60,330 bases of DNA from Hydrotalea sp. (GTDB lineage Bacteria; Bacteroidota; Bacteroidia; Chitinophagales; Chitinophagaceae): positions 1 through 60,330 of the forward strand of contig DAHXOT010000029.1 in the NCBI GenBank assembly GCA_027364735.1. The letters are read 5' to 3'. The translations under genes were made by a program, and so were the position numbers. Below are positions 18,552 to 26,897 of this stretch, piece by piece. Position 1 is the stretch's first letter, and every line of letters starts with the position of its first letter. The notes under the pieces were generated by a model. It was not told the origin of the DNA, ran no database searches, and saw only the letters and a program-made list of their open reading frames with translations.

Positions 18552-19394
18552 ATGCTAACTAATAACGAATTAAAAAATATTGCTTCGCAGGTTAGAAGAG
18601 ATATTTTAAGAATGGTACATGCTGTTCAAAGTGGTCATCCGGGCGGATCGTTAGGTTGTACAGATTTTTTAACTGCCCTATATTTTCATACCATGCACTA
18701 CTCTACCAACTTTACAATGGATGGTTTGAATGAAGATATTTTCTTTCTTTCTAATGGTCATATCTCTCCTTTATTTTATTCTGTTTTAGCCAGAGCCGGA
18801 TATTTTGATATAAAAGAATTAGCAACTTTCAGAAAATTAAATTCTCGTTTACAAGGTCATCCCACCACACACGAACATTTACCCGGAATAAGAATGGCAA
18901 GTGGCTCGTTAGGACAAGGATTAAGTGTAGCCATTGGTGCAGCATTAGCCAAAAAATTAAATGGAGATAACCATTTGGTATTTTCATTATGTGGCGATGG
19001 AGAATTAGATGAAGGTCAGAACTGGGAAGCAATAATGTTTGCTGCTCATCATACAGTTGATAATTTAATTGCTACAATTGATTGGAATGGTCAGCAAATT
19101 GATGGACCAACAAATCATGTAATGGGATTGGATAATTTAAAAGCAAAATTCGAAGCATTTAATTGGACGGTAATTGAAATGAATGGAAATGATATGGATG
19201 AATTAATTGCAGGGTTAGATAAAGCAAAAACATTAACCGGAAAAGGTAAACCTATTTGCATTTTAATGAAAACCGAAATGGGCAAAGGCGTAGATTTTAT
19301 GGAAGGAAGCCACGAATGGCACGGCATCGCTCCTAACGACGAACAACTTAAAAAAGCATTGGCTCAATTACCCGAAACATTAGGCGATTATTAA
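18552..19394 (+). CDS. Transketolase, N-terminal subunit only
   Basis: 280-residue TPP-binding (PP) half of a split transketolase, pentose phosphate pathway, cytoplasm. Motifs: HAVQSGHPGGSLGCTDFLTALYF, QGHPTTHEHLPGIRMASGSLGQGLS, and the TPP motif GDGELDEGQNWEA with DWNGQQIDG about 30 residues on. It ends at FMEGSHEWHGIAPNDEQL, where split N-subunits normally end, so it is complete. The C-terminal (pyrimidine) subunit is usually next door, but here the next gene is a convergent permease and no partner is in the window. Confidence 0.93.
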   Translation: MLTNNELKNIASQVRRDILRMVHAVQSGHPGGSLGCTDFLTALYFHTMHYSTNFTMDGLNEDIFFLSNGHISPLFYSVLARAGYFDIKELATFRKLNSRLQGHPTTHEHLPGIRMASGSLGQGLSVAIGAALAKKLNGDNHLVFSLCGDGELDEGQNWEAIMFAAHHTVDNLIATIDWNGQQIDGPTNHVMGLDNLKAKFEAFNWTVIEMNGNDMDELIAGLDKAKTLTGKGKPICILMKTEMGKGVDFMEGSHEWHGIAPNDEQLKKALAQLPETLGDY

Positions 19395-19454
19395 GCATGA
19401 AATAAAAACATAGCAACGCTGTTTGAAACCTTTTGTGTTCGAGTAGTTTTGCAT

Positions 19455-20672
19455 TTACGATTTCAATGAAAATTCTTGTAAGCTTGCTTTTCGCGATGGA
19501 ATCCATGCTGCAACTAATGCAATTACAATAACAGTAATACTTACTAAAACATAATCGGTATAATTTAACTGCACAGGATAATAATCAATTAAAAAAGTTC
19601 CTCCGGCAAGTTTTATTAGCTTAAATTTTAATTGCAACAAACAAATAATTGTAGCTATCAACATACCACTAATTGCACCAATTCCGGCTAAAACAAGTCC
19701 TTCACTTAAAAATATTTTTTGAATTCTTGTTTCATTTAATCCTATTGCTTTTAACACTGCAATATCTTTTTGTTTTTCTAATACTAGCATTGTTAAAGCA
19801 CCAATCATATTAAATGCTGCAATAATTAATATTATAGAAAGAATAGCATAAATAACCCATCGCTCAATAGCCATTACAGTAAATAAACTCTGATTTTGCT
19901 CGTAGCGTGTTTGCACCAAATAATTGTTTCCCAGAAAATGTTGAATAGTCTTTTTTACATTATCTGCATCAAAATTTTTATCAATTTTTATTTCAACAGA
20001 AGAATATTCATTTGCTCCCATATCGAGCATATATTTTAAAAAGGCCAGATTACTGAAAACATATTTATCATCAAAATCTTGTTGCACCATAAATGTGCCC
20101 GATGCTATTACATTATACGCATTAAGTGCATCGGTATTGGTAAATGTTTTTGCATTTTTATTGGGAAGATATAAAGTAACCGGATAAATACTTTTTTCAA
20201 CATCTAATCCTGCGGCATTTTCAATGCCCGATCCTACCACAATTTGAGGAGAAGCAGCTGTACCAAGTTCAAATTTGCCACGAATAATATGCTGCGTAAT
20301 TTTATTGGTATGGGTATAATTAGCATCCACCCCTTTTAGAAATACAGTAGTATGATTTTCTCCATTTACTAAAAATGCTTTTTCTTCGGCTACTAAACTT
20401 AATGCACTTACTCCATTTATATTTTGTAAATCGGATATATTTTTGGGTAATAACTGAATAGTTTTTCCGCTTACTGCACTAATTTTTATATCGGCATAAA
20501 AATCGGCATACAAATTTTTTACTAAACTTTCAAAACCATTAAATACACTTAATACAATAATAAGCGATGCGGTACCTACTGCAATTGCCAATACACTAAT
20601 CCATGCAATAATATTAATGGCAGTAGTACTTTTTTTAGATTTAAAATATCGCCATGCAAATAATAAGTTCAT
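19455..20672 (-). CDS. FtsX/LolE-like ABC transporter permease
   Basis: 405-residue inner-membrane protein with the MacB/LolCE layout: TM1 (residues about 15-45), a periplasmic domain of about 200 residues, then three TM segments at the C-terminus with the FtsX signature (VLEKQKDIAVLKAIGLNETRIQKIFLSEG). The N-terminus NLLFAWRYFKSKKSTTAINIIAWIS matches LolC/E. It likely helps extract lipoproteins from the inner membrane, but the ATPase partner is not adjacent. It follows rbfA by 45 bases on the same strand, a common arrangement in this phylum. Confidence 0.88.
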   Translation of the reverse strand: MNLLFAWRYFKSKKSTTAINIIAWISVLAIAVGTASLIIVLSVFNGFESLVKNLYADFYADIKISAVSGKTIQLLPKNISDLQNINGVSALSLVAEEKAFLVNGENHTTVFLKGVDANYTHTNKITQHIIRGKFELGTAASPQIVVGSGIENAAGLDVEKSIYPVTLYLPNKNAKTFTNTDALNAYNVIASGTFMVQQDFDDKYVFSNLAFLKYMLDMGANEYSSVEIKIDKNFDADNVKKTIQHFLGNNYLVQTRYEQNQSLFTVMAIERWVIYAILSIILIIAAFNMIGALTMLVLEKQKDIAVLKAIGLNETRIQKIFLSEGLVLAGIGAISGMLIATIICLLQLKFKLIKLAGGTFLIDYYPVQLNYTDYVLVSITVIVIALVAAWIPSRKASLQEFSLKS

Positions 20673-20717
20673 AGTAGCCCATCCCTCAAAAAAGGGCGTA
20701 TTAATAATTAAAAATAT

Positions 20718-21086
20718 TTATTCCTCTGGAGAGGTTGGGGGTTTTATTTGTTTAAACAGTTCTTCCATTTTAAAAACATGATCTAAAGTATCATCCTGAA
20801 AATATTGTATTACCGGAATTCTTCTTAGCTGATGTTTTACTTTATCTGCCAAATGTTTTTTTATTTCCCAAGCCCTTTCTTCAATTTTTTGCATTACTAA
20901 ATTAGGATTTTCAACCTTAAATAAACTTAAATAAATACGGGCTTCAAGTAAATCGGGTGTTACTTTTATTGATGAAATAGATACCATTCCCCCATCCATC
21001 ATATTTAAACCCAACCGCCTAAAAATATCATTCATTTCTTCCAACAAAATGGCAGCAACTTGTTTTTGACGTTTTCCTTCTTGCAT
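20718..21086 (-). CDS. rbfA: Ribosome-binding factor A
   Basis: 122-residue KH-fold protein that matures the 30S subunit. The N-terminus KRQKQVAAILLEEMNDIFRR and the core DLLEARIYLSLFKVENP ... RIPVIQYFQDDTLDHVFKMEELF match RbfA. It ends with an acidic EE tail. It is the first gene of a two-gene unit with the LolE-like permease. Confidence 0.93.
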   Translation of the reverse strand: MQEGKRQKQVAAILLEEMNDIFRRLGLNMMDGGMVSISSIKVTPDLLEARIYLSLFKVENPNLVMQKIEERAWEIKKHLADKVKHQLRRIPVIQYFQDDTLDHVFKMEELFKQIKPPTSPEE

Positions 21087-21169
21087 AACCTTTACCTTTG
21101 TTCAATGTAAAAATAGCAGTTAATGTGGTAGCAGCACATAATTTGTTAGTATAATTGCAATTCTTTATA

Positions 21170-22993
21170 ATGAAAAAATACCTAAGGCTTTTTAAATATC
21201 TTCAGTTTTATAAAACAAAAATTGTTTTATACTTTACTTTTTCCGTTTTATCTATTCTGTTTTCGTTGGTTTCCTTCTCCGGATTACCGGCATTTATGAA
21301 TATTATTTTTAGAAAAGAAAAAATTGAAACGGTTAAACCTTCCAGCATTTTTGATGTATTAAAATATATTAATTACACCTTAGGTCAATTTATTCGTGCT
21401 CATGGAGAACAAGGTCCAATACTGGCTTTGGGCTTAATTTCCATCATTATTATCATCTCAGTTTTTTTTAAAAATCTATTTTTTTATTTATCGTTCTATG
21501 TTTTATCGCCAATTAAAATGGGTGTTATTACTAAACTACGTACCGAAATTTATAATAAACTATTGCAATTACCTATTGGATATTTTACCGATCAACGTAA
21601 GGGCGATGTTATGAGTAGAATGACCAACGATATTGCCGAAATTGAAACTTCGGTAATTGGCACTTTGGAAGGATTAATTAAAGATCCGTTGAATTTATTG
21701 GTAATATTATTTGTGCTTATTTGGATAAGCCCTGCATTGTCGTTATTCCTTTTTATTTTTCTTCCTATTACCGGATTTATCATTGGACGAATAAGTAGAA
21801 GTTTAAAAAAACAATCGAATATTTCGGCTATTAAATTAGGAGAATTATTATCGGTTTTAGAAGAAACACTAAGCGGATTAAGAGTGATAAAAGCCTTTAA
21901 TGCCGAAAAAAATTTAAGAAAAAAATTTATTCAAACCAATGAAGAATTATTTTATGTAAGAAATAAAATTCAAATACGCAGAGATTTGGCATCGCCATTA
22001 AGCGAATTTTTAGGCGTTTTGGTTTTATGTGGTATTCTATGGTTTGGCGGGCAATTGGTTTTATCGCATACGGCGGGCAATTTAGAAGCCGATGGATTTT
22101 TATTATACATTACCTTATTTTCTCAAATAATTCAGCCGGCAAAATCACTATCTACTTCGTTTTATAATATGCAAAAAGGAACAGCCGCCATTACCCGAAT
22201 TGAAGAAATTTTGCAAGCACCCGTAAAAGTAGATGAAAATGAAAACGGAAAAAAAATTACCACTTTCAACCATTCTATTGAATTTAGAAATGTAGGATTT
22301 GCTTATGATGAACACACTATTTTAACCAATATTAATTTAACAATTGAAAAAGGAAAAACAATAGCATTAGTAGGAAGTAGTGGTGCAGGCAAAAGCACAT
22401 TAGCCGATTTAATTCCAAGATTTCATGATGTTACTTCCGGCGAATTATTAATAGATGGTATAAACATTAAAGAATATTCTTTACACAGTGTACGAAATTT
22501 AATGGGCATTGTTACGCAAGAACCTATTTTATTTAATGATACCATTGCGGCCAATATTACGTTGGGAGTAGAAAACTCGACAAGAGAAAAAATTATTGAA
22601 GCCGCATCTATTGCCAACGCACATAGCTATATATCGCATAAAGAACAAGAATACGAAACCAATATTGGCGATAGAGGTTCTAAACTAAGTGGTGGTGAAA
22701 GACAGCGACTAACCATTGCAAGAGCCGTATTAAAAAATCCGCCCATTTTAATTTTAGATGAAGCTACCTCCTCATTAGATACTGAAAGCGAACGATTAGT
22801 ACAAGATGCAATTAATAATATGATGCAAAACAGAACCAGTATTGTAATTGCCCATCGCTTATCTACCATTCGCCATGCCGACGAAATTATAGTATTACAA
22901 AAAGGTAAAATTGTAGAACGCGGCAACCACGATGCCTTAATTGCACAAAATGGATTTTATAAAAAATTGGTAGATATGCAAGAAGTAAAGTAA
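21170..22993 (+). CDS. MsbA-like ABC exporter (fused TM and ATPase)
   Basis: 607-residue half-transporter: six TM helices (about residues 18-330) and an ATPase domain. Walker A is GSSGAGKST, the signature is LSGGERQRLTIARA, and Walker B is ILILDEATSSLD followed by a switch His (IVIAHRLSTI). The order and length match MsbA/lipid-flippase-like exporters, active as homodimers in the inner membrane. The ATG at 21170 gives MKKYLRLFKYL; an in-frame TTG five codons earlier is less likely. Substrate not provable by sequence. It is divergent from rbfA. Confidence 0.92.
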   Translation: MKKYLRLFKYLQFYKTKIVLYFTFSVLSILFSLVSFSGLPAFMNIIFRKEKIETVKPSSIFDVLKYINYTLGQFIRAHGEQGPILALGLISIIIIISVFFKNLFFYLSFYVLSPIKMGVITKLRTEIYNKLLQLPIGYFTDQRKGDVMSRMTNDIAEIETSVIGTLEGLIKDPLNLLVILFVLIWISPALSLFLFIFLPITGFIIGRISRSLKKQSNISAIKLGELLSVLEETLSGLRVIKAFNAEKNLRKKFIQTNEELFYVRNKIQIRRDLASPLSEFLGVLVLCGILWFGGQLVLSHTAGNLEADGFLLYITLFSQIIQPAKSLSTSFYNMQKGTAAITRIEEILQAPVKVDENENGKKITTFNHSIEFRNVGFAYDEHTILTNINLTIEKGKTIALVGSSGAGKSTLADLIPRFHDVTSGELLIDGINIKEYSLHSVRNLMGIVTQEPILFNDTIAANITLGVENSTREKIIEAASIANAHSYISHKEQEYETNIGDRGSKLSGGERQRLTIARAVLKNPPILILDEATSSLDTESERLVQDAINNMMQNRTSIVIAHRLSTIRHADEIIVLQKGKIVERGNHDALIAQNGFYKKLVDMQEVK

Positions 22994-23050
22994 CTCAGAA
23001 TGTAACGCAGGAACTATTCAAAAAAGATTAGAGTTCCAGATGGGCGTATT

Positions 23051-23371
23051 CGTCTTTTCGAGATCGGCAAGCACTTCCGCCCGTCTTTTCAAGGGAGGCA
23101 CGACCGAGAAATCTCTTTAAAACAAATGTTATAAGGCTTTTCTTATGCAGATTTCTCACTCCACTTCGTTGCGTTCGAAATGACGATTTGTTGTTTTGAG
23201 GGAGCAATTCGGCTCATCTTTTCGAGATCAGCATGCACTTTCCTCCGTCATTTCGAGGTTGGTACAACCGAGAAATCTATTTAAAATGAATGTGCAAGGC
23301 TTTTCTTATGCAGATTTTTCACTCCACTTCGTTTCGTTCGAAATGACGGTTTGTTGTTTTGAGGGTGTACT
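23051..23371. repeat. Two tandem copies of a Bacteroidota intergenic repeat
   Basis: Copy 1 is about 23051-23203 and copy 2 about 23214-23371. They share the blocks TTTTCGAGATC, ACCGAGAAATCT, GGCTTTTCTTATGCAGATTT, TCACTCCACTTCGTT, TTCGAAATGACG and TTTGTTGTTTTGAGGG in the same order. Inside each copy CGTCATTTCGA faces its complement TCGAAATGACG, so each can fold into a long hairpin. Copy 1 is more degenerate (CGTCTTTTCAA). Such elements are common between genes in Bacteroidota. They are noncoding; no protein was called here. Confidence 0.8.
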
Positions 23372-23436
23372 TCGTGCTTCTGATTAATTTATTAAACAAA
23401 CCCAATTCAATTAAGTGATTGAAATTGAATAAAGCC

Positions 23437-23577
23437 ATGATTGATTATATAAGAATTTCTACAACAGAACCTTCTAATTACTCTCTTGAATACCAAAAAA
23501 AAGGATTGCTCTTGATAGAACAATCCTCTGTTAATTTGGGAGAAACTCCCATTCGTAGAGTGTCCAATACAATTATC
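23437..23577 (+). pseudogene. Possible remnant of a serine recombinase N-terminus
   Basis: A 46-codon frame begins MIDYIRISTTEPSNYSLEYQ. The YIRIST plus SLEYQ pattern resembles the catalytic head of serine recombinases (YxRVST...SLExQ). After about 22 codons the resemblance stops as the frame enters a terminator hairpin, then a stop. It could be the stump of an older integrase cut by insertion of the present element, or chance. Confidence 0.3.
23495..23526 (-). terminator. Terminator at the left end of the island
   Basis: 9-bp stem with one G-U pair (GGATTGCTC at 23503-23511, GAACAATCC at 23518-23526) and a 6-base loop, followed on the minus strand by eight T (23495-23502). It would end transcription of the ABC gene 146 bases upstream, or it may be the tRNA-Met terminator displaced by the insertion. 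Confidence 0.75.
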
Positions 23578-23671
23578 TAACCATTATATTAAAGGATTAG
23601 TCTCATTTTATGATATGATTGACGAAATCAATTATTCTATCTAAACAAATAATATCCTGTTTTGATTGAAA

Positions 23672-24328
23672 TTATTTTAAGTTCAAATAACCCAAACTTT
23701 CAATTTCATTAATATTTGACACCAGATGTATTTTACCACTTGTTAAAACATATATAGTATTGGAAACTTCAAGAACATCCTCATACTTGTGATCTGAAAT
23801 AATAAATCCTTTGTTCTCCTTTTCTTCCAAAATCAATTCTTTGATTTTTTCAATTTGGAGAGGATTTAATTGGGTAAAGGGTTCATCCAAAATTGAAAAA
23901 TATGATTTGGATTTGACTATGATATAAATTTCTATTATCCTTTTTTCACCACCTGAAAGGGTGATGAATTTTGAGTTAAGTTTTGACTTGAACTCCTTGA
24001 ATTTATTTTCAAAAATTGAAAAATCTAAATTAAAATCTGAAAAAATTCGTTTAAGTGAAAGTGATGGTGGTATAAAGTGATATTGTGGGAGAAACCTTAA
24101 TATTTCAGAATTACGAAATACTTGTGGTTGATTTATTTTATCAACCCTTACAGATTTATCACAATTTAAAACCCCATGAATTATTTGAAATAGTGAGGTT
24201 TTCCCTTGTCCATTCCTTCCCAATAACCCTATAATATCCCCTGTCATTACTTTTAAATAAACATCAGATAGGATTTTCCTATTATTAAATTCTAATTGAA
24301 CACTATCTACTTCTAATAAGTGTTTCAT
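23672..24328 (-). CDS. Small ABC transporter ATPase
   Basis: 218-residue ATP-binding cassette protein, a single soluble domain. Walker A is GLLGRNGQGKTSLFQ, the signature LSGGEKRIIEIYII is slightly divergent, Walker B is YFSILDEPFTQL, and the switch His is in IISDHKYEDV. It belongs to a Bacteroidota-type group of stand-alone ATPases paired with a tiny membrane protein; function unknown. Its ATG overlaps the stop of the upstream membrane gene (ATGA), so the two are translationally coupled. It is the leftmost gene of the element. Confidence 0.85.
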   Translation of the reverse strand: MKHLLEVDSVQLEFNNRKILSDVYLKVMTGDIIGLLGRNGQGKTSLFQIIHGVLNCDKSVRVDKINQPQVFRNSEILRFLPQYHFIPPSLSLKRIFSDFNLDFSIFENKFKEFKSKLNSKFITLSGGEKRIIEIYIIVKSKSYFSILDEPFTQLNPLQIEKIKELILEEKENKGFIISDHKYEDVLEVSNTIYVLTSGKIHLVSNINEIESLGYLNLK

Positions 24329-24636
24329 TTGAACCGATTTAACAACAATACTGAAATTATGAATAAGATAAAGTCAAAGGAAAGTGTGATAGTCCATAAG
24401 ATTGATTTGGAAACTCCCAAATTTTCATAGTATTTGTATTCGTTAGAATTATATTGATTTATTAACAGGTATATTATCCCATACGATACCAATTTAAACC
24501 AAAATATTATTGTGAAAACTCTAAACCCATACTCCCAAAACCAAAATAACCCAAATGTGGAAAGTAGTAATGATGATAATCTAAACCTTTTATAAAATGT
24601 ATTAATTATAAATATTTTCTTACTAAATCCATTCAT
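24325..24636 (-). CDS. Small membrane protein paired with the ABC ATPase
   Basis: 103-residue protein with three or four hydrophobic segments (about residues 20-35, 38-60 and 83-99) and a polar loop NQYNSNEYKYYENLGVSKS. The YYENLGVSKSILWTITLSFDF stretch resembles a coupling helix region next to a TM, fitting a minimal permease for the ATPase it overlaps by 4 bases. No family name recognised; two copies would be needed for a transporter of usual size. Confidence 0.6.
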   Translation of the reverse strand: MNGFSKKIFIINTFYKRFRLSSLLLSTFGLFWFWEYGFRVFTIIFWFKLVSYGIIYLLINQYNSNEYKYYENLGVSKSILWTITLSFDFILFIISVLLLNRFK

Positions 24637-24744
24637 ATAGTTGTGTTAGGATTTTATAAATCTAACTATAATACATTTCAACATTATTTCATTTATCAAA
24701 AATCAGAAAATATTAACTAAACGATTGTAAAAAGATTAATGTGT

Positions 24745-25362
24745 CTAACAGGGGATTAAATTGTGTTTTACACCCAATTTCTTGGTTTTGATAATAGTTT
24801 TATTACTACAATTTACATCATTACAAATCTCTTTAATAGTTAGACCTCTTTTAAGTTTCTTTATAATGTCCTTCGTTAATTTTTTTTCAAGAAACTCCTT
24901 TTCACTTTCTTTTGTTCCACTTGGTCTTCCAAGAATACCACCTTTTTGGACATATACCTGACGACCGACCATTGTCCGTTCTTTGATGTTTTCTAACTCC
25001 ATTTCATATAGTGAGGACATTACCGATGATATCATCTTCCAAATAGGGTTTTTCTGACCATTTGGACGGGATTGAAGACCTAAGTTTCTAATAACGACAT
25101 TAACCCTATAATCATCCAAAAATTGAAGATTTGATATACAATCTCCTACATTACGACCCCCACGACTAAAATCTTCAAAAACTATTTCATGAACCTTTCC
25201 TTCCTCAACAAGTTTAATTAATTCTTTTCCCTTAGGTCTTTCTTTAAATGGAACTGAACCCGATACTTTATCAAATAAAGTAAGGTCATATTTATCCTTA
25301 TCATCCAAAAATCTATCTCCTGTTTGTTTTATTGTTGAAACCCTATTGTATTTTACTCTCAT
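24745..25362 (-). CDS. Small serine recombinase (resolvase/invertase family)
   Basis: 205-residue site-specific recombinase. The N-terminal catalytic domain has the nucleophile in YNRVSTIKQTG (S9), VFEDFSRGGRNVGD for the second conserved Arg/Ser block, and the long E helix MISSVMSSLYEMELENIKERT. The C-terminal part (GLTIKEICNDVNCSNKTIIKTKKLG) is a helix-turn-helix like that of Tn3/Hin-type enzymes. It may resolve multimers of the element or invert DNA; no inverted or direct recognition sites were identified next to it. It is separate from, and unlike, the large recombinase at the right end. Confidence 0.9.
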   Translation of the reverse strand: MRVKYNRVSTIKQTGDRFLDDKDKYDLTLFDKVSGSVPFKERPKGKELIKLVEEGKVHEIVFEDFSRGGRNVGDCISNLQFLDDYRVNVVIRNLGLQSRPNGQKNPIWKMISSVMSSLYEMELENIKERTMVGRQVYVQKGGILGRPSGTKESEKEFLEKKLTKDIIKKLKRGLTIKEICNDVNCSNKTIIKTKKLGVKHNLIPC

Positions 25363-25428
25363 AATTGACTATTTTAAGTTCCCTGTAAATCACAGATTAA
25401 AATTACACCTTTTTCAACGAGGAACCAT

Positions 25429-25459
25429 AAAAAAAGGGAACTATTTTCAGTTCCCTTTT
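25429..25459 (-). terminator. Terminator of the coupled three-gene unit
   Basis: Perfect 11-bp stem (AAAAGGGAACT at 25432-25442, AGTTCCCTTTT at 25449-25459) with a 6-base loop and, on the minus strand, a run of seven T. It lies 20 bases past the stop of the 142-residue gene. Confidence 0.85.
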
Positions 25460-25478
25460 AATTATGATTTCTTTTACA

Positions 25479-25907
25479 CTATTCACTATTATCTATGTTT
25501 CTTTCAATATCCCTCATCATCTGATAAAATCGGTCATAATTTCCAAATGTCCCTTTTAGTTTTATAACATCAGGGATTTCATCTGTGTATTGAATTATAT
25601 TTTTTTTGAAAAATTCAGACATAATATTTTGTTGGAACTCAAAAGGGTGTAAATGAGTTATATCAAACTCAATTTCTTTTGTATTCAAAATATCTTCATA
25701 TTCCTTGAACTTATCAAAAAGAAAACAAACCAAATCTTCCCATTCTTTCAATGAACCTGTAATTATAGTATCCGTTTCATCTTCAATTCGGAGGTCTTCC
25801 ATGATTTTAACCCCTATTTTTCGGGGTAGTTTATTTTGAGGTGTATAATCAGAACCGATAATGTCGGTTATATCCATATAACTCTCGTCATTATTTCTTT
25901 TTTTCAT
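25479..25907 (-). CDS. Hypothetical protein, last of a coupled trio
   Basis: 142-residue soluble, acidic protein of unknown family. No signal peptide or TM. The middle part (SLKEWEDLVCFLFDKFKEYEDILNTKEIEF) looks helical, and the C-terminus FGNYDRFYQMMRDIERNID too. Its ATG overlaps the end of a 41-codon gene by 17 bases in another frame, indicating translational coupling. It sits between the resolvase and the restriction operon; its role is unknown. Confidence 0.6.
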   Translation of the reverse strand: MKKRNNDESYMDITDIIGSDYTPQNKLPRKIGVKIMEDLRIEDETDTIITGSLKEWEDLVCFLFDKFKEYEDILNTKEIEFDITHLHPFEFQQNIMSEFFKKNIIQYTDEIPDVIKLKGTFGNYDRFYQMMRDIERNIDNSE

Positions 25908-26016
25908 TTTTCTTCATCGTTTTTACTTTTTGTTTATTTGTTTTGACCTCTTTGTTTTCAGAAATTATTTGAAACAATCTTCTTACTTGATTTTCAGTTA
26001 AAATAATTGTTGTCAT
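25891..26016 (-). CDS. 41-residue coupled small protein
   Basis: Short frame MTTIILTENQVRRLFQIISE followed by a Lys-rich tail. The start overlaps the preceding stop (ATGA) and the end overlaps the next start, so three genes run without a gap. The ILTENQVRRLxQ pattern resembles short peptides often seen in phages and mobile elements of Bacteroidota, by memory only. The head would form an amphipathic helix, the tail is strongly basic. Function unknown; it is short, but the double overlap supports it as real. Confidence 0.5.
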   Translation of the reverse strand: MTTIILTENQVRRLFQIISENKEVKTNKQKVKTMKKNEKKK

Positions 26017-26654
26017 ATTCTATTCGGTTTGAAAAGTCTTCCAAAAAAACGAGGTCTTTGGAATTGGTTATTATAAATGTCTTCAAGGTTCTTATCTCCC
26101 AACTTTTGAAGTGATGGTGAAGAAAAATCAACTTCTGTCCCATGTTCTATGTTATCAAGGATTACCGATTGATTATATGAACCCAAATAATCAAAGGATA
26201 TTTCTAAAGACAAATCAACCATTCTAATTCTTGTAAATAAATGGGTCTTAATACGAACATCAAGATTGTCATAATCAGAATAGACCAAGTAGTTCAATGT
26301 GAATGAAGGATATTCGTTTTCTTTTTCCTGTTTTATTGAAATGGTTCTAACACCACCAATGAAATATTTGTTCCAATACTTTCTGTTGGGAATTGAACCA
26401 TAGGTAGTAAGACCATTGGTTAATTTTCTTGAAATATCTTGTAATTTTTCAAATGTGAATTGGTGATAGTTTGTTCTTGTCGGGATTTTTGTGATTTTAA
26501 GTGAGTAGAAGTGTTTTCCTTTGAAATCACCACCGGATTTTTGAAACCTCCCGGTGATCTGATTGGTCAGATTTTGTTTGGCGTCAAAGTCATCTGTGAA
26601 AAACTCATCGTCTAAAAAGTAGTTTTTTATTGTTTGTAATGTTTCCATATCCAT
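26013..26654 (-). CDS. Hypothetical protein, first of a coupled trio
   Basis: 213-residue soluble protein, no recognised family. Beta-rich pattern in the middle (KYFIGGVRTISIKQEKENEYP, TLNYLVYSDYDNLDVRIKTHLF, MVDLSLEISFDYLGSYNQ), and a Phe/Arg-rich end RPRFFGRLFKPNRI. No signal peptide or TM. A palindrome lies directly upstream of the start (26661-26692). It is followed without a gap by the 41- and 142-residue genes and then a terminator. The trio is a self-contained unit of unknown function. Confidence 0.6.
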   Translation of the reverse strand: MDMETLQTIKNYFLDDEFFTDDFDAKQNLTNQITGRFQKSGGDFKGKHFYSLKITKIPTRTNYHQFTFEKLQDISRKLTNGLTTYGSIPNRKYWNKYFIGGVRTISIKQEKENEYPSFTLNYLVYSDYDNLDVRIKTHLFTRIRMVDLSLEISFDYLGSYNQSVILDNIEHGTEVDFSSPSLQKLGDKNLEDIYNNQFQRPRFFGRLFKPNRI

Positions 26655-26660
26655 AAATAT

Positions 26661-26692
26661 CTCATTGATTTACAAAAGAGTAAATGAGTGAG
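26661..26692. promoter_or_regulatory. Palindrome upstream of the coupled trio
   Basis: 13-base arms with two mismatches (26661-26673 and 26680-26692) around a 6-base centre; the inner 6 bp (ATTTAC/GTAAAT) are perfect. It starts 7 bases before the first ATG of the trio, so it could be an operator or a 5'-leader hairpin. Confidence 0.45.
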
Positions 26693-26767
26693 TATTTCTT
26701 AAAAAATATTTTATCTCCACCTCACGAATGGGTCGGTTCTTTAATATAAAAAGTGTCTTAAATGAAT

Positions 26768-26797
26768 ATGAAATTGATTGATGCCAATCAATTTCAT
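26768..26797. repeat. Perfect 13-bp hairpin between the trio and hsdR
   Basis: ATGAAATTGATTG (26768-26780) and its exact complement (26785-26797) around a 4-base loop ATGC. No T-run follows closely. The 292-base gap holding it contains no gene. It may be a terminator for hsdR read-through or a regulatory site. Confidence 0.55.
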
Positions 26798-26897
26798 GTA
26801 TAGTTTCTGTAGGAGATAAGTGTCAATCAGGTGAGTATTGGAAAAATACAAAAATGATTTTCACTTCAATTTTTCCACCGACCCAACTTATTTTAAT

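Larger units (their letters stand above)
23372..23671. other. Left boundary zone of the mobile element, no intact gene
   Basis: 300 bases between the intergenic repeat and the first gene of the island. It holds a minus-strand terminator (23495-23526) and a 46-codon reading frame (from 23437) with a recombinase-like head. I found no clear direct repeat of the tRNA 3' end here, so the exact left attachment site is not located. I infer it lies close to the terminator. Confidence 0.4.

Noticed and set aside
23051-23371. CRISPR array
   Set aside because: Two long, degenerate copies about 150 bases each with internal palindromes; no short regular repeats or spacers, and no cas genes in the window.
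23196-23387. 63-codon plus-strand frame in the intergenic repeat
   Set aside because: It reads through repeat DNA; both copies have different frames and no family match.
23527-23560. Possible copy of the tRNA 3' end (GGGAGAAACTCCC) as left attachment site
   Set aside because: Only a short hairpin-like match to the tRNA T-arm; the remaining bases do not align, so it is not a convincing direct repeat.
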